Assembly (NCBI RefSeq): GCF_004310285.1
Contig: NZ_SISF01000031.1
Coordinates: forward strand, 194,511 to 258,510
DNA: 64,000 nt
Origin: Agrobacterium cavarae
GTDB taxonomy: Bacteria > Pseudomonadota > Alphaproteobacteria > Rhizobiales > Rhizobiaceae
Direction: 5' to 3'
Shown: one piece after another, positions 19,832 through 28,191 of the stretch
How positions within the stretch are numbered: position 1 is the first letter of the stretch
Layout: each line of letters opens with the position of its first letter
Translations under genes and position numbers: made by a program
Notes under the pieces: model-generated
Databases searched by the model: none
Told to the model about the DNA's origin: nothing
Seen by the model: the letters and a program-made list of their open reading frames with translations, nothing else

Positions 19832-20019
19832 GCCACGCTGCAAATCCGGACTCTTAGTCTCTGCTGGAATATCCTGCTGCAAAGCTCTCCAATCGTGGGG
19901 CTTGGTCTTTGCCACAATTTGTTCCACCTTTATACTCATGAGACGTGTTCGCGGCGCACAACCTAGGCTGGGGTGAATGTCGGGAGCATAGATTGCAAAT
20001 GACGATGGAGACCAATTTA

Positions 20020-20745
20020 ATGCAAACGATTGCGCTTGTAGACGACGACCGTAATATCCTGACATCGGTGTCGATCGCGCTCGAAGCGGAAGGCTATAAG
20101 GTCGAAACGTATACCGACGGCGCCTCCGCCCTTGACGGGCTGATTGCACGCCCGCCGCAGCTGGCGATCTTCGATATCAAGATGCCGCGCATGGACGGCA
20201 TGGAACTGTTGCGTCGCCTTCGGCAGAAGTCGGACCTTCCCGTCATCTTCCTCACCTCCAAGGATGAGGAAATCGACGAACTGTTCGGCCTGAAGATGGG
20301 CGCCGACGATTTCATCACCAAGCCTTTTTCGCAGCGCCTTCTGGTGGAGCGCGTCAAGGCGATCCTGCGCCGCGCCAGCAGCCGTGAAGCAGCGGCGACC
20401 GGCGCAAGCCCCATGAAGATCGCTGCCGATCAGGCCGCCAGAACGCTGGAACGCGGACAGCTTGCCATGGACCAGGAACGCCACACCTGCACCTGGAAGG
20501 GCGAGCCGGTGACACTGACCGTCACCGAATTCCTGATCCTGCACTCGCTGGCACAGCGCCCAGGCGTCGTCAAAAGCCGCGATGCGCTGATGGACGCCGC
20601 CTATGACGAGCAGGTCTATGTCGACGACCGCACCATCGACAGCCACATCAAGCGCCTGCGCAAAAAGTTCAAGCTGGTCGACAACGACTTCGACATGATT
20701 GAAACGCTTTACGGTGTGGGTTATCGCTTCCGCGAAGCGGCGTAA
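20020..20745 (+). CDS. chvI: Response regulator ChvI
   Basis: A 241-residue OmpR/PhoB-type response regulator that works with ChvG (ExoS) in acid sensing, envelope control, exopolysaccharide and host interaction in rhizobia and agrobacteria. The receiver domain has VDDD at 7-10, phosphoacceptor Asp52 in [11 protein letters not shown] and Lys in FITKPFSQ. The winged-helix domain contains [16 protein letters not shown] and [18 protein letters not shown]. Upstream in-frame ATGs at 19999 and 20005 are possible; 20020 gives the known 241-residue form beginning [10 protein letters not shown]. Confidence 0.97.
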   Translation: MQTIALVDDDRNILTSVSIALEAEGYKVETYTDGASALDGLIARPPQLAIFDIKMPRMDGMELLRRLRQKSDLPVIFLTSKDEEIDELFGLKMGADDFITKPFSQRLLVERVKAILRRASSREAAATGASPMKIAADQAARTLERGQLAMDQERHTCTWKGEPVTLTVTEFLILHSLAQRPGVVKSRDALMDAAYDEQVYVDDRTIDSHIKRLRKKFKLVDNDFDMIETLYGVGYRFREAA

Positions 20746-20787
20746 GGCCGCATAATGACGCCGCGTAAGCGGGGCTGAGGAAAGCAC

Positions 20788-22578
20788 GTGCTGAACAAAA
20801 CGCAGGATAGCGCATCGGACACATCCGATGCCGACGATCGTGAGAGCGGTCGGCGGCACCGGATTCATCCGCTGACGATCGTCCGGCGTATCTTCGGCAA
20901 TGCCGTCTTTTCCAGCCTGACGCGCCGCATTCTCTTCTTCAACGTCGCGGCGACGGTGGTTCTGGTCGGTGGTATTCTCTACCTCAACCAGTTTCGCGAA
21001 GGGCTGATCGACGCGCGCGTCGAAAGCCTGCTGACGCAGGGCGAAATCATCGCCGGTGCGATCTCCGCCTCGGCTTCTGTCGATACCAATTCGATCACCA
21101 TCAATCCGGAAAAGTTGCTGGAGTTGCAGGCGGGCCAGAGCATCACTCCGGTGCCGAATGATGAGGACCTGAGCTTCCCGATCAATCCGGAGCGTGTTGC
21201 TCCCGTTCTTCGCCGCCTGATTTCCCCGACCCGTACCCGCGCCCGTCTCTTCGATGCGGATGCAAACCTGCTTCTCGATTCCCGGCATCTCTATTCACGC
21301 GGGCAAGTTCTGCGCTACGACCTGCCGCCGGTGACCCCTGAAACCCAGACCTGGGGCGAGTGGTTTGCCAGCCTGTTCAACCGCATGCTGCAGCCAAGCA
21401 GCCTGCCGCTTTATAAGGAAACGCCAGGCGGTGACGGATCGATCTACCCCGAAGTGATGAATGCGCTGACGGGTGTTCGCGGCGCTGTCGTGCGCGTCAC
21501 GGAAAAGGGTGAGCTGATCGTTTCAGTGGCCGTTCCAGTGCAACGCTTCCGCGCGGTGCTTGGGGTTCTGCTGCTATCGACACAGGCTGGCGATATCGAC
21601 AAGATCGTCCATGCGGAACGTCTGGCGATCATGCGCGTCTTCGGCATTGCGACGCTGGTCAATATCGTTCTGTCGCTGCTTCTTTCTTCCACCATTGCCA
21701 CACCGCTCCGTCGTCTCTCTGCAGCCGCGATCCGCGTGCGCCGTGGCGCCAAGGCGCGTGAGGAAATTCCGGACTTCTCCGCGCGTCAGGACGAGATCGG
21801 CAACCTCTCGATTGCACTTCGGGAAATGACCAATGCGCTTTACGACCGGATCGACGCGATCGAGAGCTTTGCAGCCGATGTCAGCCACGAGCTGAAGAAC
21901 CCGTTGACCTCGCTGCGCAGCGCCGTCGAGACCCTGCCGCGTGCCAAGACGGAAGAATCCAAGCAGCGCCTCACGGAAATCATCTTCCACGATGTTCGCC
22001 GTCTCGACCGCCTGATCAGCGACATCTCCGATGCATCCCGCCTCGACGCGGAACTGGCGCGTGCCGATTCCTCGCCCGTCGATCTCGAGGTCTTGCTGAA
22101 TGGCCTTGTCGAAATCTCGCGACAGATTTCCAGCAAGAAGAAAACGGTTACGATCGATTATGTGGCCGACCACAAGCCTGGCGTGAAGACGAGCTATGTG
22201 GTCAACGGCCACGATCTCCGTCTCGGCCAGATCGTCACCAACCTGATCGAAAACGCCCGCTCCTTCGTTTCGCAGGATGGCGGACGCATCTTCGTACACC
22301 TGCTGCGGCACAAGGATCGCTGCCTGGTCCGCGTCGAGGACAATGGTCCCGGCATCCAGGCTGAAGATATCGACCGTATTTTTGAGCGCTTCTACACCGA
22401 CCGCCCTGCCAGCGAGGGTTTTGGCCAGAATTCCGGTCTCGGCCTCTCGATCAGCCGCCAGATTGCCGAGGCGCATGGCGGTACGCTGAAAGCGGAAAAC
22501 ATCATCGACAAATATGGTGTGATCTCCGGCGCCCGCTTCACCCTGTCGCTTCCTGCCGCACCGACGCATGAGCGCTGA
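20788..22578 (+). CDS. chvG: Sensor histidine kinase ChvG
   Basis: A 596-residue inner-membrane histidine kinase, partner of ChvI. The N-terminal transmembrane helix (about 48-70) and a second one near 280-305 enclose a large periplasmic sensor region. A HAMP linker follows, then the H-box FAADVSHELKNPLTSL with phospho-His367, the N box NLIENARSFV and the G box NSGLGLSISRQIAEAHGG. It starts with GTG, supported by GAGGAAAG four to eleven bases upstream, 42 bases after chvI. In rhizobia the periplasmic part is inhibited by ExoR, which is not encoded here. Confidence 0.97.
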   Translation: MLNKTQDSASDTSDADDRESGRRHRIHPLTIVRRIFGNAVFSSLTRRILFFNVAATVVLVGGILYLNQFREGLIDARVESLLTQGEIIAGAISASASVDTNSITINPEKLLELQAGQSITPVPNDEDLSFPINPERVAPVLRRLISPTRTRARLFDADANLLLDSRHLYSRGQVLRYDLPPVTPETQTWGEWFASLFNRMLQPSSLPLYKETPGGDGSIYPEVMNALTGVRGAVVRVTEKGELIVSVAVPVQRFRAVLGVLLLSTQAGDIDKIVHAERLAIMRVFGIATLVNIVLSLLLSSTIATPLRRLSAAAIRVRRGAKAREEIPDFSARQDEIGNLSIALREMTNALYDRIDAIESFAADVSHELKNPLTSLRSAVETLPRAKTEESKQRLTEIIFHDVRRLDRLISDISDASRLDAELARADSSPVDLEVLLNGLVEISRQISSKKKTVTIDYVADHKPGVKTSYVVNGHDLRLGQIVTNLIENARSFVSQDGGRIFVHLLRHKDRCLVRVEDNGPGIQAEDIDRIFERFYTDRPASEGFGQNSGLGLSISRQIAEAHGGTLKAENIIDKYGVISGARFTLSLPAAPTHER

Positions 22579-23032
22579 CCGCGTCAATTACCACGCAACT
22601 GCGATCGTCATTGACGAAACGGGAATGCTGTTCGTCGGTCCCTCAGGCAGCGGCAAGAGCGAGCTTGCCTTCAGCTTCCTGACAGAGGCACAGCGTTGCG
22701 GCTTGCAGGCGGCGCTCGTGGCGGACGATCAGGTTCTGATGTCGTCTCAAGATGGACGCGTTCTTGTCGAACGGCCGGAGAGCATTGCCGGGCTCCTTGA
22801 ATTGCGCGGCAGCGGCATCGTCGAACTCCAGAGCATCAAATCAGCGACGATCGACTATGCGATAACGCCCGTTGCACACCCGCAATCCCCTCGCCTCCCG
22901 CCGAAGGATGAATGGCTGGATTTACCAACCGGCAACAGGCTACCGCTCATCCGGATTCCGCTTTCCAGCATCACGCCCTATGGAAAATTTGCTGCACTTG
23001 CTCAAAATCTGTTCAAAGCCAAGGGAAAGTGA
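22568..23032 (+). CDS. hprK: HPr kinase/phosphorylase-like protein HprK (short form)
   Basis: A 154-residue protein equivalent to the C-terminal catalytic domain of HPr kinase/phosphorylase; the N-terminal domain of the roughly 310-residue Firmicute enzyme is absent, as is usual in alphaproteobacteria. The P-loop VGPSGSGKSEL spans about 23-33, and LRGSGIVEL resembles the HprK signature. It overlaps the end of chvG by 11 bases, and EIIA and HPr genes follow. The likely role is Ser phosphorylation of the HPr encoded at 23595, linking PTS state to ChvGI or metabolism; this is inference from family and context. Confidence 0.9.
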   Translation: MSADRVNYHATAIVIDETGMLFVGPSGSGKSELAFSFLTEAQRCGLQAALVADDQVLMSSQDGRVLVERPESIAGLLELRGSGIVELQSIKSATIDYAITPVAHPQSPRLPPKDEWLDLPTGNRLPLIRIPLSSITPYGKFAALAQNLFKAKGK

Positions 23033-23178
23033 ACAAAAATCCCCTGTTTGGGGGCTTGCGCTTCCCATTTTCCTCATCAAGATGTCGTCCCACCGATGGA
23101 CAGGTTTGCGGCATTGCGATAGGGCGGCACTCCAGACGCAAGTCCAGGTGGCAAAGTGCGTGTGTAAGGGAGCATTTC

Positions 23179-23580
23179 ATGATCGGACTAGTGCTTGTCA
23201 CTCATGGCAAGCTGGCTGAGGAATTTCGTCACGCGGTAGAGCATGTGGTCGGTCCTCAGAAGTTGATCGAGACCGTATCGATTGGTCCCGAGGACGACAT
23301 GGATCAGCGTCGGCAGGATATCATCGATGCCGTGACACGCGCCAATGACGGCAATGGCGTCATCATCCTCACAGACATGTTTGGCGGAACGCCGTCCAAC
23401 CTCGCCATCTCGGTGATGAGCAGCGGTACCGTTGAAGTGATTGCCGGCGTCAATCTTCCCATGCTGATCAAGCTTGCCGGTATTCGCAGCGAAGACAACA
23501 TGGACAAGGCTCTGCAGGAGTCTTCCGATGCCGGTCGCAAATATATCAACGTCGCCAGCCGCGTTCTCAGCGGCAAATAA
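23179..23580 (+). CDS. PTS EIIA component, mannose family
   Basis: A 133-residue EIIA domain of the mannose/fructose PTS family, with active-site His9 in LVLVTHGKLAEEF and the conserved DMFGGTPSNLA segment. No EIIB or EIIC genes accompany it, so it cannot make a transport system here and is probably regulatory, receiving phosphate from HPr. The ATG at 23179, with GTGTAAGGGAGC ahead, is chosen; the longer frame from 22912 reads back through hprK. It lies between hprK and ptsH, the arrangement known from many alphaproteobacteria. Confidence 0.94.
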   Translation: MIGLVLVTHGKLAEEFRHAVEHVVGPQKLIETVSIGPEDDMDQRRQDIIDAVTRANDGNGVIILTDMFGGTPSNLAISVMSSGTVEVIAGVNLPMLIKLAGIRSEDNMDKALQESSDAGRKYINVASRVLSGK

Positions 23581-23594
23581 GAAGAACACGCTTC

Positions 23595-23870
23595 ATGTCC
23601 TCACTGTCGAAGGAACTGCTGATCGTCAACAAGCGCGGCCTGCACGCGCGCGCCTCTGCAAAATTCGTGCAGATGGTGGAGAAGTTCGACGCAGCCATCA
23701 GCGTTTCGAAGGACGGTATGACGGTCGGCGGCACTTCGATCATGGGTCTGATGATGCTGGCGGCAAGCCCCGGATGCACGGTTTTTGTCGAAGCAAGCGG
23801 CAATCAGGCGGAAGAAGCGCTTGCAGCACTCGAGGCGCTGGTTGCGGATCGGTTCGGCGAAGAACTTTGA
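23595..23870 (+). CDS. ptsH: Phosphocarrier protein HPr
   Basis: A 91-residue HPr. The EI/EIIA phosphorylation site is His17 in KRGLHARASAKF, and the regulatory serine for HprK is Ser48 in VGGTSIMGLMMLAAS. Both sites are intact, so it can be a substrate of the HprK encoded 0.6 kb upstream. It follows the EIIA gene by 14 bases. With no sugar permease nearby, it belongs to a regulatory phosphorelay of PTS-Ntr type; the enzyme I (PtsP) is not in the window. Confidence 0.95.
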   Translation: MSSLSKELLIVNKRGLHARASAKFVQMVEKFDAAISVSKDGMTVGGTSIMGLMMLAASPGCTVFVEASGNQAEEALAALEALVADRFGEEL

Positions 23871-23878
23871 TAACCATC

Positions 23879-23906
23879 ATATAAAGACATAAAGACTTCT
23901 TTATAT
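23879..23906. promoter_or_regulatory. Probable SamR/SahR-type operator of ahcY
   Basis: ATAAAGA (23889-23895), CT, TCTTTAT (23898-23904) is a perfect inverted repeat, preceded by one more direct half-site ATAAAGAC (23881-23888). It lies 95-122 bases before the ahcY ATG. ArsR-family regulators SahR/SamR of methionine metabolism recognise AT-rich AAAGA/TCTTT dyads before ahcY in proteobacteria. The palindrome is seen directly; the regulator is inferred. Confidence 0.6.
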
Positions 23907-24000
23907 GATTATTGCCAGATCGGCGATTGCCTGTTAGAACCGCAGCCTGAATTGCAAGGCAGCGGCACGGGTCCCTGCCATTTTTGAGCAGGAGATCTTT

Positions 24001-25401
24001 ATGAGCGCTGACAAAGACTACATCGTCGCGGATATCAACCTTGCCGATTACGGCCGCAAGGAACTGGACATTGCCGAAACCGAAATGCCGGGCCTGATGT
24101 CCTGCCGCAGCGAATTCGGTCAGAGCAAGCCGCTGAAGGGCGCTCGCATCTCCGGTTCGCTGCACATGACGATCCAGACGGCTGTCTTGATCGAAACCCT
24201 GAAGGAACTCGGCGCCGACATCCGTTGGGCGTCCTGCAACATCTTCTCGACCCAGGACCATGCTGCTGCAGCCATCGCGGCTGCCGGCATTCCGGTCTTC
24301 GCTGTCAAGGGTGAGAGCCTGACCGAATATTGGGAATACACCGACAAGATCTTCCAGTGGACCGATGGTGGTCTCTCCAACATGATCCTGGATGACGGTG
24401 GCGACGCCACCATGTACATCCTGCTCGGTGCACGCGCCGAAGCTGGCGAAGACGTTCTGTCGAACCCAGGCTCGGAAGAAGAAGAAATTCTTGTCGCACA
24501 GATCAAGAAGCGCCTTCAGGCTTCGCCAGGCTGGTTCACCAAGCAGCGCGACGCGATCAAGGGCGTGACCGAAGAAACCACGACAGGTGTTCATCGTCTC
24601 TATGACCTCAGCAAGAAGGGTCTTCTCCCCTTCCCAGCAATCAACGTCAATGACAGCGTCACCAAGTCGAAGTTCGACAACAAGTACGGCTGCAAGGAAT
24701 CGCTGGTTGACGGTATCCGTCGCGCCACCGACGTGATGATGGCCGGCAAGGTTGCCGTCGTCTGCGGTTACGGCGATGTCGGCAAGGGTTCTGCTGCTTC
24801 GCTTCAGGGTGCTGGCGCCCGCGTCAAGGTCACCGAAATCGACCCGATTTGCGCGCTTCAGGCTGCCATGGACGGTTTCGAAGTCGTTCGCCTGGAAGAC
24901 GTCGTGTCTTCGGCAGACATCTTCATCACCACCACCGGCAACAAGGACGTCATCCGCATCGAGCATATGCGCGAGATGAAGGACATGGCGATCGTCGGCA
25001 ATATCGGTCACTTCGACAACGAAATTCAGGTCGCTTCGCTGAAGAACCTGAAGTGGACCAACATCAAGCCGCAGGTCGACATGATCGAGTTCGCCAAGGG
25101 CAACCGCATGATCCTTCTGTCGGAAGGCCGCCTGCTGAACCTCGGCAATGCGACCGGTCACCCTTCCTTCGTCATGTCGGCCTCGTTCACCAACCAGGTG
25201 CTCGGCCAGATTGAGCTCTTCACCAAGCAGGGCGAGTACAAGAACGACGTTTACGTGCTGCCGAAGCACCTCGATGAAAAGGTCGCGCGCCTTCACCTTG
25301 AGAAGCTCGGCGTGAAGCTGACCGAACTTTCCGACACGCAGGCAGATTATATCGGCGTCTCGAAGACGGGTCCGTTCAAGGCAGAACACTACAGATATTG
25401 A
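24001..25401 (+). CDS. ahcY: S-adenosylhomocysteine hydrolase
   Basis: A 466-residue adenosylhomocysteinase that splits S-adenosylhomocysteine into adenosine and homocysteine, relieving inhibition of methyltransferases. The NAD-binding segment [16 protein letters not shown], the family signature region [16 protein letters not shown] and the C-terminal [12 protein letters not shown] are intact, and the roughly 40-residue proteobacterial insertion ([15 protein letters not shown]) is present. GCAGGAGATC precedes the ATG. It has its own operator and a strong terminator, so it is probably transcribed alone. Confidence 0.98.
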   Translation: MSADKDYIVADINLADYGRKELDIAETEMPGLMSCRSEFGQSKPLKGARISGSLHMTIQTAVLIETLKELGADIRWASCNIFSTQDHAAAAIAAAGIPVFAVKGESLTEYWEYTDKIFQWTDGGLSNMILDDGGDATMYILLGARAEAGEDVLSNPGSEEEEILVAQIKKRLQASPGWFTKQRDAIKGVTEETTTGVHRLYDLSKKGLLPFPAINVNDSVTKSKFDNKYGCKESLVDGIRRATDVMMAGKVAVVCGYGDVGKGSAASLQGAGARVKVTEIDPICALQAAMDGFEVVRLEDVVSSADIFITTTGNKDVIRIEHMREMKDMAIVGNIGHFDNEIQVASLKNLKWTNIKPQVDMIEFAKGNRMILLSEGRLLNLGNATGHPSFVMSASFTNQVLGQIELFTKQGEYKNDVYVLPKHLDEKVARLHLEKLGVKLTELSDTQADYIGVSKTGPFKAEHYRY

Positions 25402-25442
25402 TTTCATAGTTAATATCCACATCAAATACACCACATCTAGGC

Positions 25443-25475
25443 ATCGCGGACTTGACAAAGTCCGCGATTTCTTTT
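25443..25475 (+). terminator. Terminator after ahcY
   Basis: ATCGCGGACTT and AAGTCCGCGAT form a perfect 11-base stem around loop GACA, followed by TTCTTTTT, about 40 bases past the ahcY stop. Confidence 0.93.
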
Positions 25476-25605
25476 TAGGCGCCGCCCTTCCCGGAAATTT
25501 GCTGAGACGGTATTGTCTGAAGACTTGATTCGTGTGGGCGGATGCCCGTGCGAAAATGGGATGTCTTGTCGAAGATGCGGCACATAGGACGGAGACAGAC
25601 CGGGG

Positions 25606-28191
25606 ATGTCGGTAAAAAAAGCGAACTCGCGCCAGCGGGCGAAAAAGAACGTGGAGACGGGCAGCGACGAGGCGCCCGTTCTTGAACGACTGCGCGGCTC
25701 TCTGACCACCATGGCAGGCGCTCTGCGCCGAAAGATTTGCGCGGTCTCCGCGTTGATGGCTGGAACGACACTCAGCGGCTTTGCCACCGTTGCCGAGGCT
25801 CAGGATGGCGCGCTCCTCCAACGAAGTGCACGCCTGTTCTCTTCCAGCGAGACCATCGCCTATTCGATCTTCATCGGCGTCGTCTCCGCGACCCTGTTTT
25901 CCATCGTCTGGCTGGTGCGCCAGCGCGGGAACATCGAAGCCGAGGTCAACGAATACCGCACGGCGCTGTCCGAAGCGCAGAACAAGATTTCCAAATATGA
26001 GGCGCTGATTTCCGACAAGTCGCGCCGGATCGTCATCTGGGAAGATACCGGCGAACGTCCTGAATTCGTCGGCCAGTTGCCGCCAGAAACCGGCGTGCCG
26101 GCTGCTGATTCCGACTTTCTGGCCTTCGGCCGCTGGCTGCGCCCCACGTCGGCAGCACCGCTGGAAAAGGCAATCGAGCTGCTGCGCAGCCAGGCGCAGA
26201 GTTTCGATCTGACGATCGAGACGCAGCGCGGAGAAGTCATCGAGGTTCAGGGACGCGTGTCCGGCGGCAAGGCATTTGCCCGTTTCATCGCGCTGAACAA
26301 CATGCGTGCCGAACTGGCGGAGTTGAGAGTCGAGCGCGAGCGCCTGCTTTCCTCCATGTCTACCTTCCAGGAGCTGCTCGATTCGATCGAGCAGCCAGCC
26401 TGGCGCCGAAACAACGAAGGCGCGCTCATCTGGGTGAACCACGCCTATGCGATTGCCGTCGATGCGACGACGCCGCAGCAGGCCGTCAACGAACAGCGCG
26501 AATTGCTGAACACGGTGACCCGGCAGAAGATTAGGGCCACGGCCACGCCGGAATCGCCCTATCATGATCGGATCTCCACGGTGGTTTCCGGCAACCGCAC
26601 ATTCTTCGATGTGGTTGATATCAAGACGCCGAGCGGCTCTGCCGGTATCGCGATCGACGCGTCCGATGCGGAAACCATCCGCGAAGAGTTGAAACGCACG
26701 CTGAAAAGCCACGCCGAAACGCTCGATCATCTGGGAACGCCCGTCGCCATCTTCGACGGCGAGCAGCGCCTGCAGTTCTACAATCAGGCCTTCGCCCGCC
26801 TATGGGGCCTCGACCTTGTCTTCCTGGAATCGAAGCCCGGCAATTCCGAGCTCCTCGATCGTTTGCGCAGTGCCGGAAAGCTGCCGGAGCAACTCAGTTG
26901 GAAGAGCTGGAAAGAAACCGCTCTCTCCGTCTATCGCGCGCTCGATACCAAGACCGATCTCTGGCACCTGCCGAATGGTCAGACGTTGCGTGTAATTGCC
27001 ACCGCGCATCCGCAGGGCGGCGCGACCTGGGTGTTCGAGAACCTGACCGAACAGGTCGATCTCCAGATGCGCTACAACACGCTGGTCAAGGTTCAGGGTG
27101 AGACCATCGATCATCTCGCAGAAGGCGTGGCGGTGTTTGGTGCCGATGGGCGTATTCGCCTGTCTAACCCCGCATTTCGCGCGCTCTGGGCGATCACAGC
27201 GGAAGAGGCCGAAGCCGGTAAGCACATTCGCTCCATCGAAGCGGTCTGCGCGCAATCCTACGAGAAGCCGGATGGCTGGCGCGCCTTTGCGCAATTCATC
27301 ACCAGCTTTGACGACGAGCGTCCTTCGAAGCAGGGAACGCTGGAACTTCTTTCCGGCCTCGTGCTCGATTATGCCGTTATCCCGCTGCCCGACGCGCAGA
27401 CCATGCTGACCTTCGTCAACATGACCGATAGTGTGCGCGCCGAACGCGCCTTGAAGGAAAAGAACGAGGCGCTGCGCAAGGCAGACGAGCTGAAGAACGA
27501 CTTCGTCCAGCATGTGTCTTACGAACTGCGTTCGCCGCTCACCAATATTATCGGCTTTACCGATCTTCTCAAGACGCCCGGCATGGGCGAACTGAACGAT
27601 CGCCAGGCCGAGTATCTCGACCATATTTCGACCTCTTCATCCGTGCTGCTGACGATCGTCAACGACATTCTCGATCTGGCAACCGTTGACGCCGGCATCA
27701 TGCATCTGAACTATGCCGAGAACGATCTGAACGAGCTTCTCGACGACGTGGCGGTACAGATCACCGATCGTCTGCAGGAAAGCGGCGTTTCGCTCGAGAT
27801 CGTCGCGCCAGCGCATCTCGGTTCCATCGTTGCCGATCACCAGCGGCTGAAGCAGATATTGCTGAAGCTTCTGACCAATGCGGTCAACTTCTCGCCCGAA
27901 GGGTCGGCGATCCGGCTGACCTGCCAGAGAAGCGAAGGCGATTTCGTCTTCTCGGTTGCAGATCAAGGGCCGGGCATTCCAGAAGACATGCTGAAGACGG
28001 TCTTCGACCGCTTCTCGACGCGCGGCCAAGGCGGCCGACGCACGGGCGCTGGCCTCGGCCTCTCGATCGTCGAGAGCTTCGTCAGCCTGCATCAGGGCAC
28101 CGTCACGCTCGATAGCCGTCCCGGCGAAGGCACGGTCGTGACCTGCCGCATTCCTTCGCACGACCAGCCGCAGTCCATCGCTGCCGAATGA
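25606..28191 (+). CDS. divL: DivL-type cell-cycle pseudo-histidine kinase
   Basis: An 861-residue PAS-domain sensor kinase homologue. A signal-like hydrophobic stretch (about 45-65) and a transmembrane helix (about 87-107) precede a cytoplasmic region with several PAS-like repeats (about 250-590), a DHp domain and an HATPase domain. The usual phospho-His is Tyr639 in HVSYELRSPL, the hallmark of DivL, which in Caulobacter and agrobacteria works with DivK and the CckA-ChpT-CtrA relay. The ATPase boxes (DQGPGIPED, GAGLGLSIVESF) look intact. tsaE overlaps the stop by four bases. The start has only a modest ribosome site (GGAG, 11 bases away). Confidence 0.9.
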   Translation: MSVKKANSRQRAKKNVETGSDEAPVLERLRGSLTTMAGALRRKICAVSALMAGTTLSGFATVAEAQDGALLQRSARLFSSSETIAYSIFIGVVSATLFSIVWLVRQRGNIEAEVNEYRTALSEAQNKISKYEALISDKSRRIVIWEDTGERPEFVGQLPPETGVPAADSDFLAFGRWLRPTSAAPLEKAIELLRSQAQSFDLTIETQRGEVIEVQGRVSGGKAFARFIALNNMRAELAELRVERERLLSSMSTFQELLDSIEQPAWRRNNEGALIWVNHAYAIAVDATTPQQAVNEQRELLNTVTRQKIRATATPESPYHDRISTVVSGNRTFFDVVDIKTPSGSAGIAIDASDAETIREELKRTLKSHAETLDHLGTPVAIFDGEQRLQFYNQAFARLWGLDLVFLESKPGNSELLDRLRSAGKLPEQLSWKSWKETALSVYRALDTKTDLWHLPNGQTLRVIATAHPQGGATWVFENLTEQVDLQMRYNTLVKVQGETIDHLAEGVAVFGADGRIRLSNPAFRALWAITAEEAEAGKHIRSIEAVCAQSYEKPDGWRAFAQFITSFDDERPSKQGTLELLSGLVLDYAVIPLPDAQTMLTFVNMTDSVRAERALKEKNEALRKADELKNDFVQHVSYELRSPLTNIIGFTDLLKTPGMGELNDRQAEYLDHISTSSSVLLTIVNDILDLATVDAGIMHLNYAENDLNELLDDVAVQITDRLQESGVSLEIVAPAHLGSIVADHQRLKQILLKLLTNAVNFSPEGSAIRLTCQRSEGDFVFSVADQGPGIPEDMLKTVFDRFSTRGQGGRRTGAGLGLSIVESFVSLHQGTVTLDSRPGEGTVVTCRIPSHDQPQSIAAE

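Noticed and set aside
23740..26730. 996-codon minus-strand open frame opposite ptsH, ahcY and divL
   Set aside because: It lies antisense to three clearly conserved genes, has no ribosome site and a residue composition typical of the reverse frame of high-GC coding DNA.
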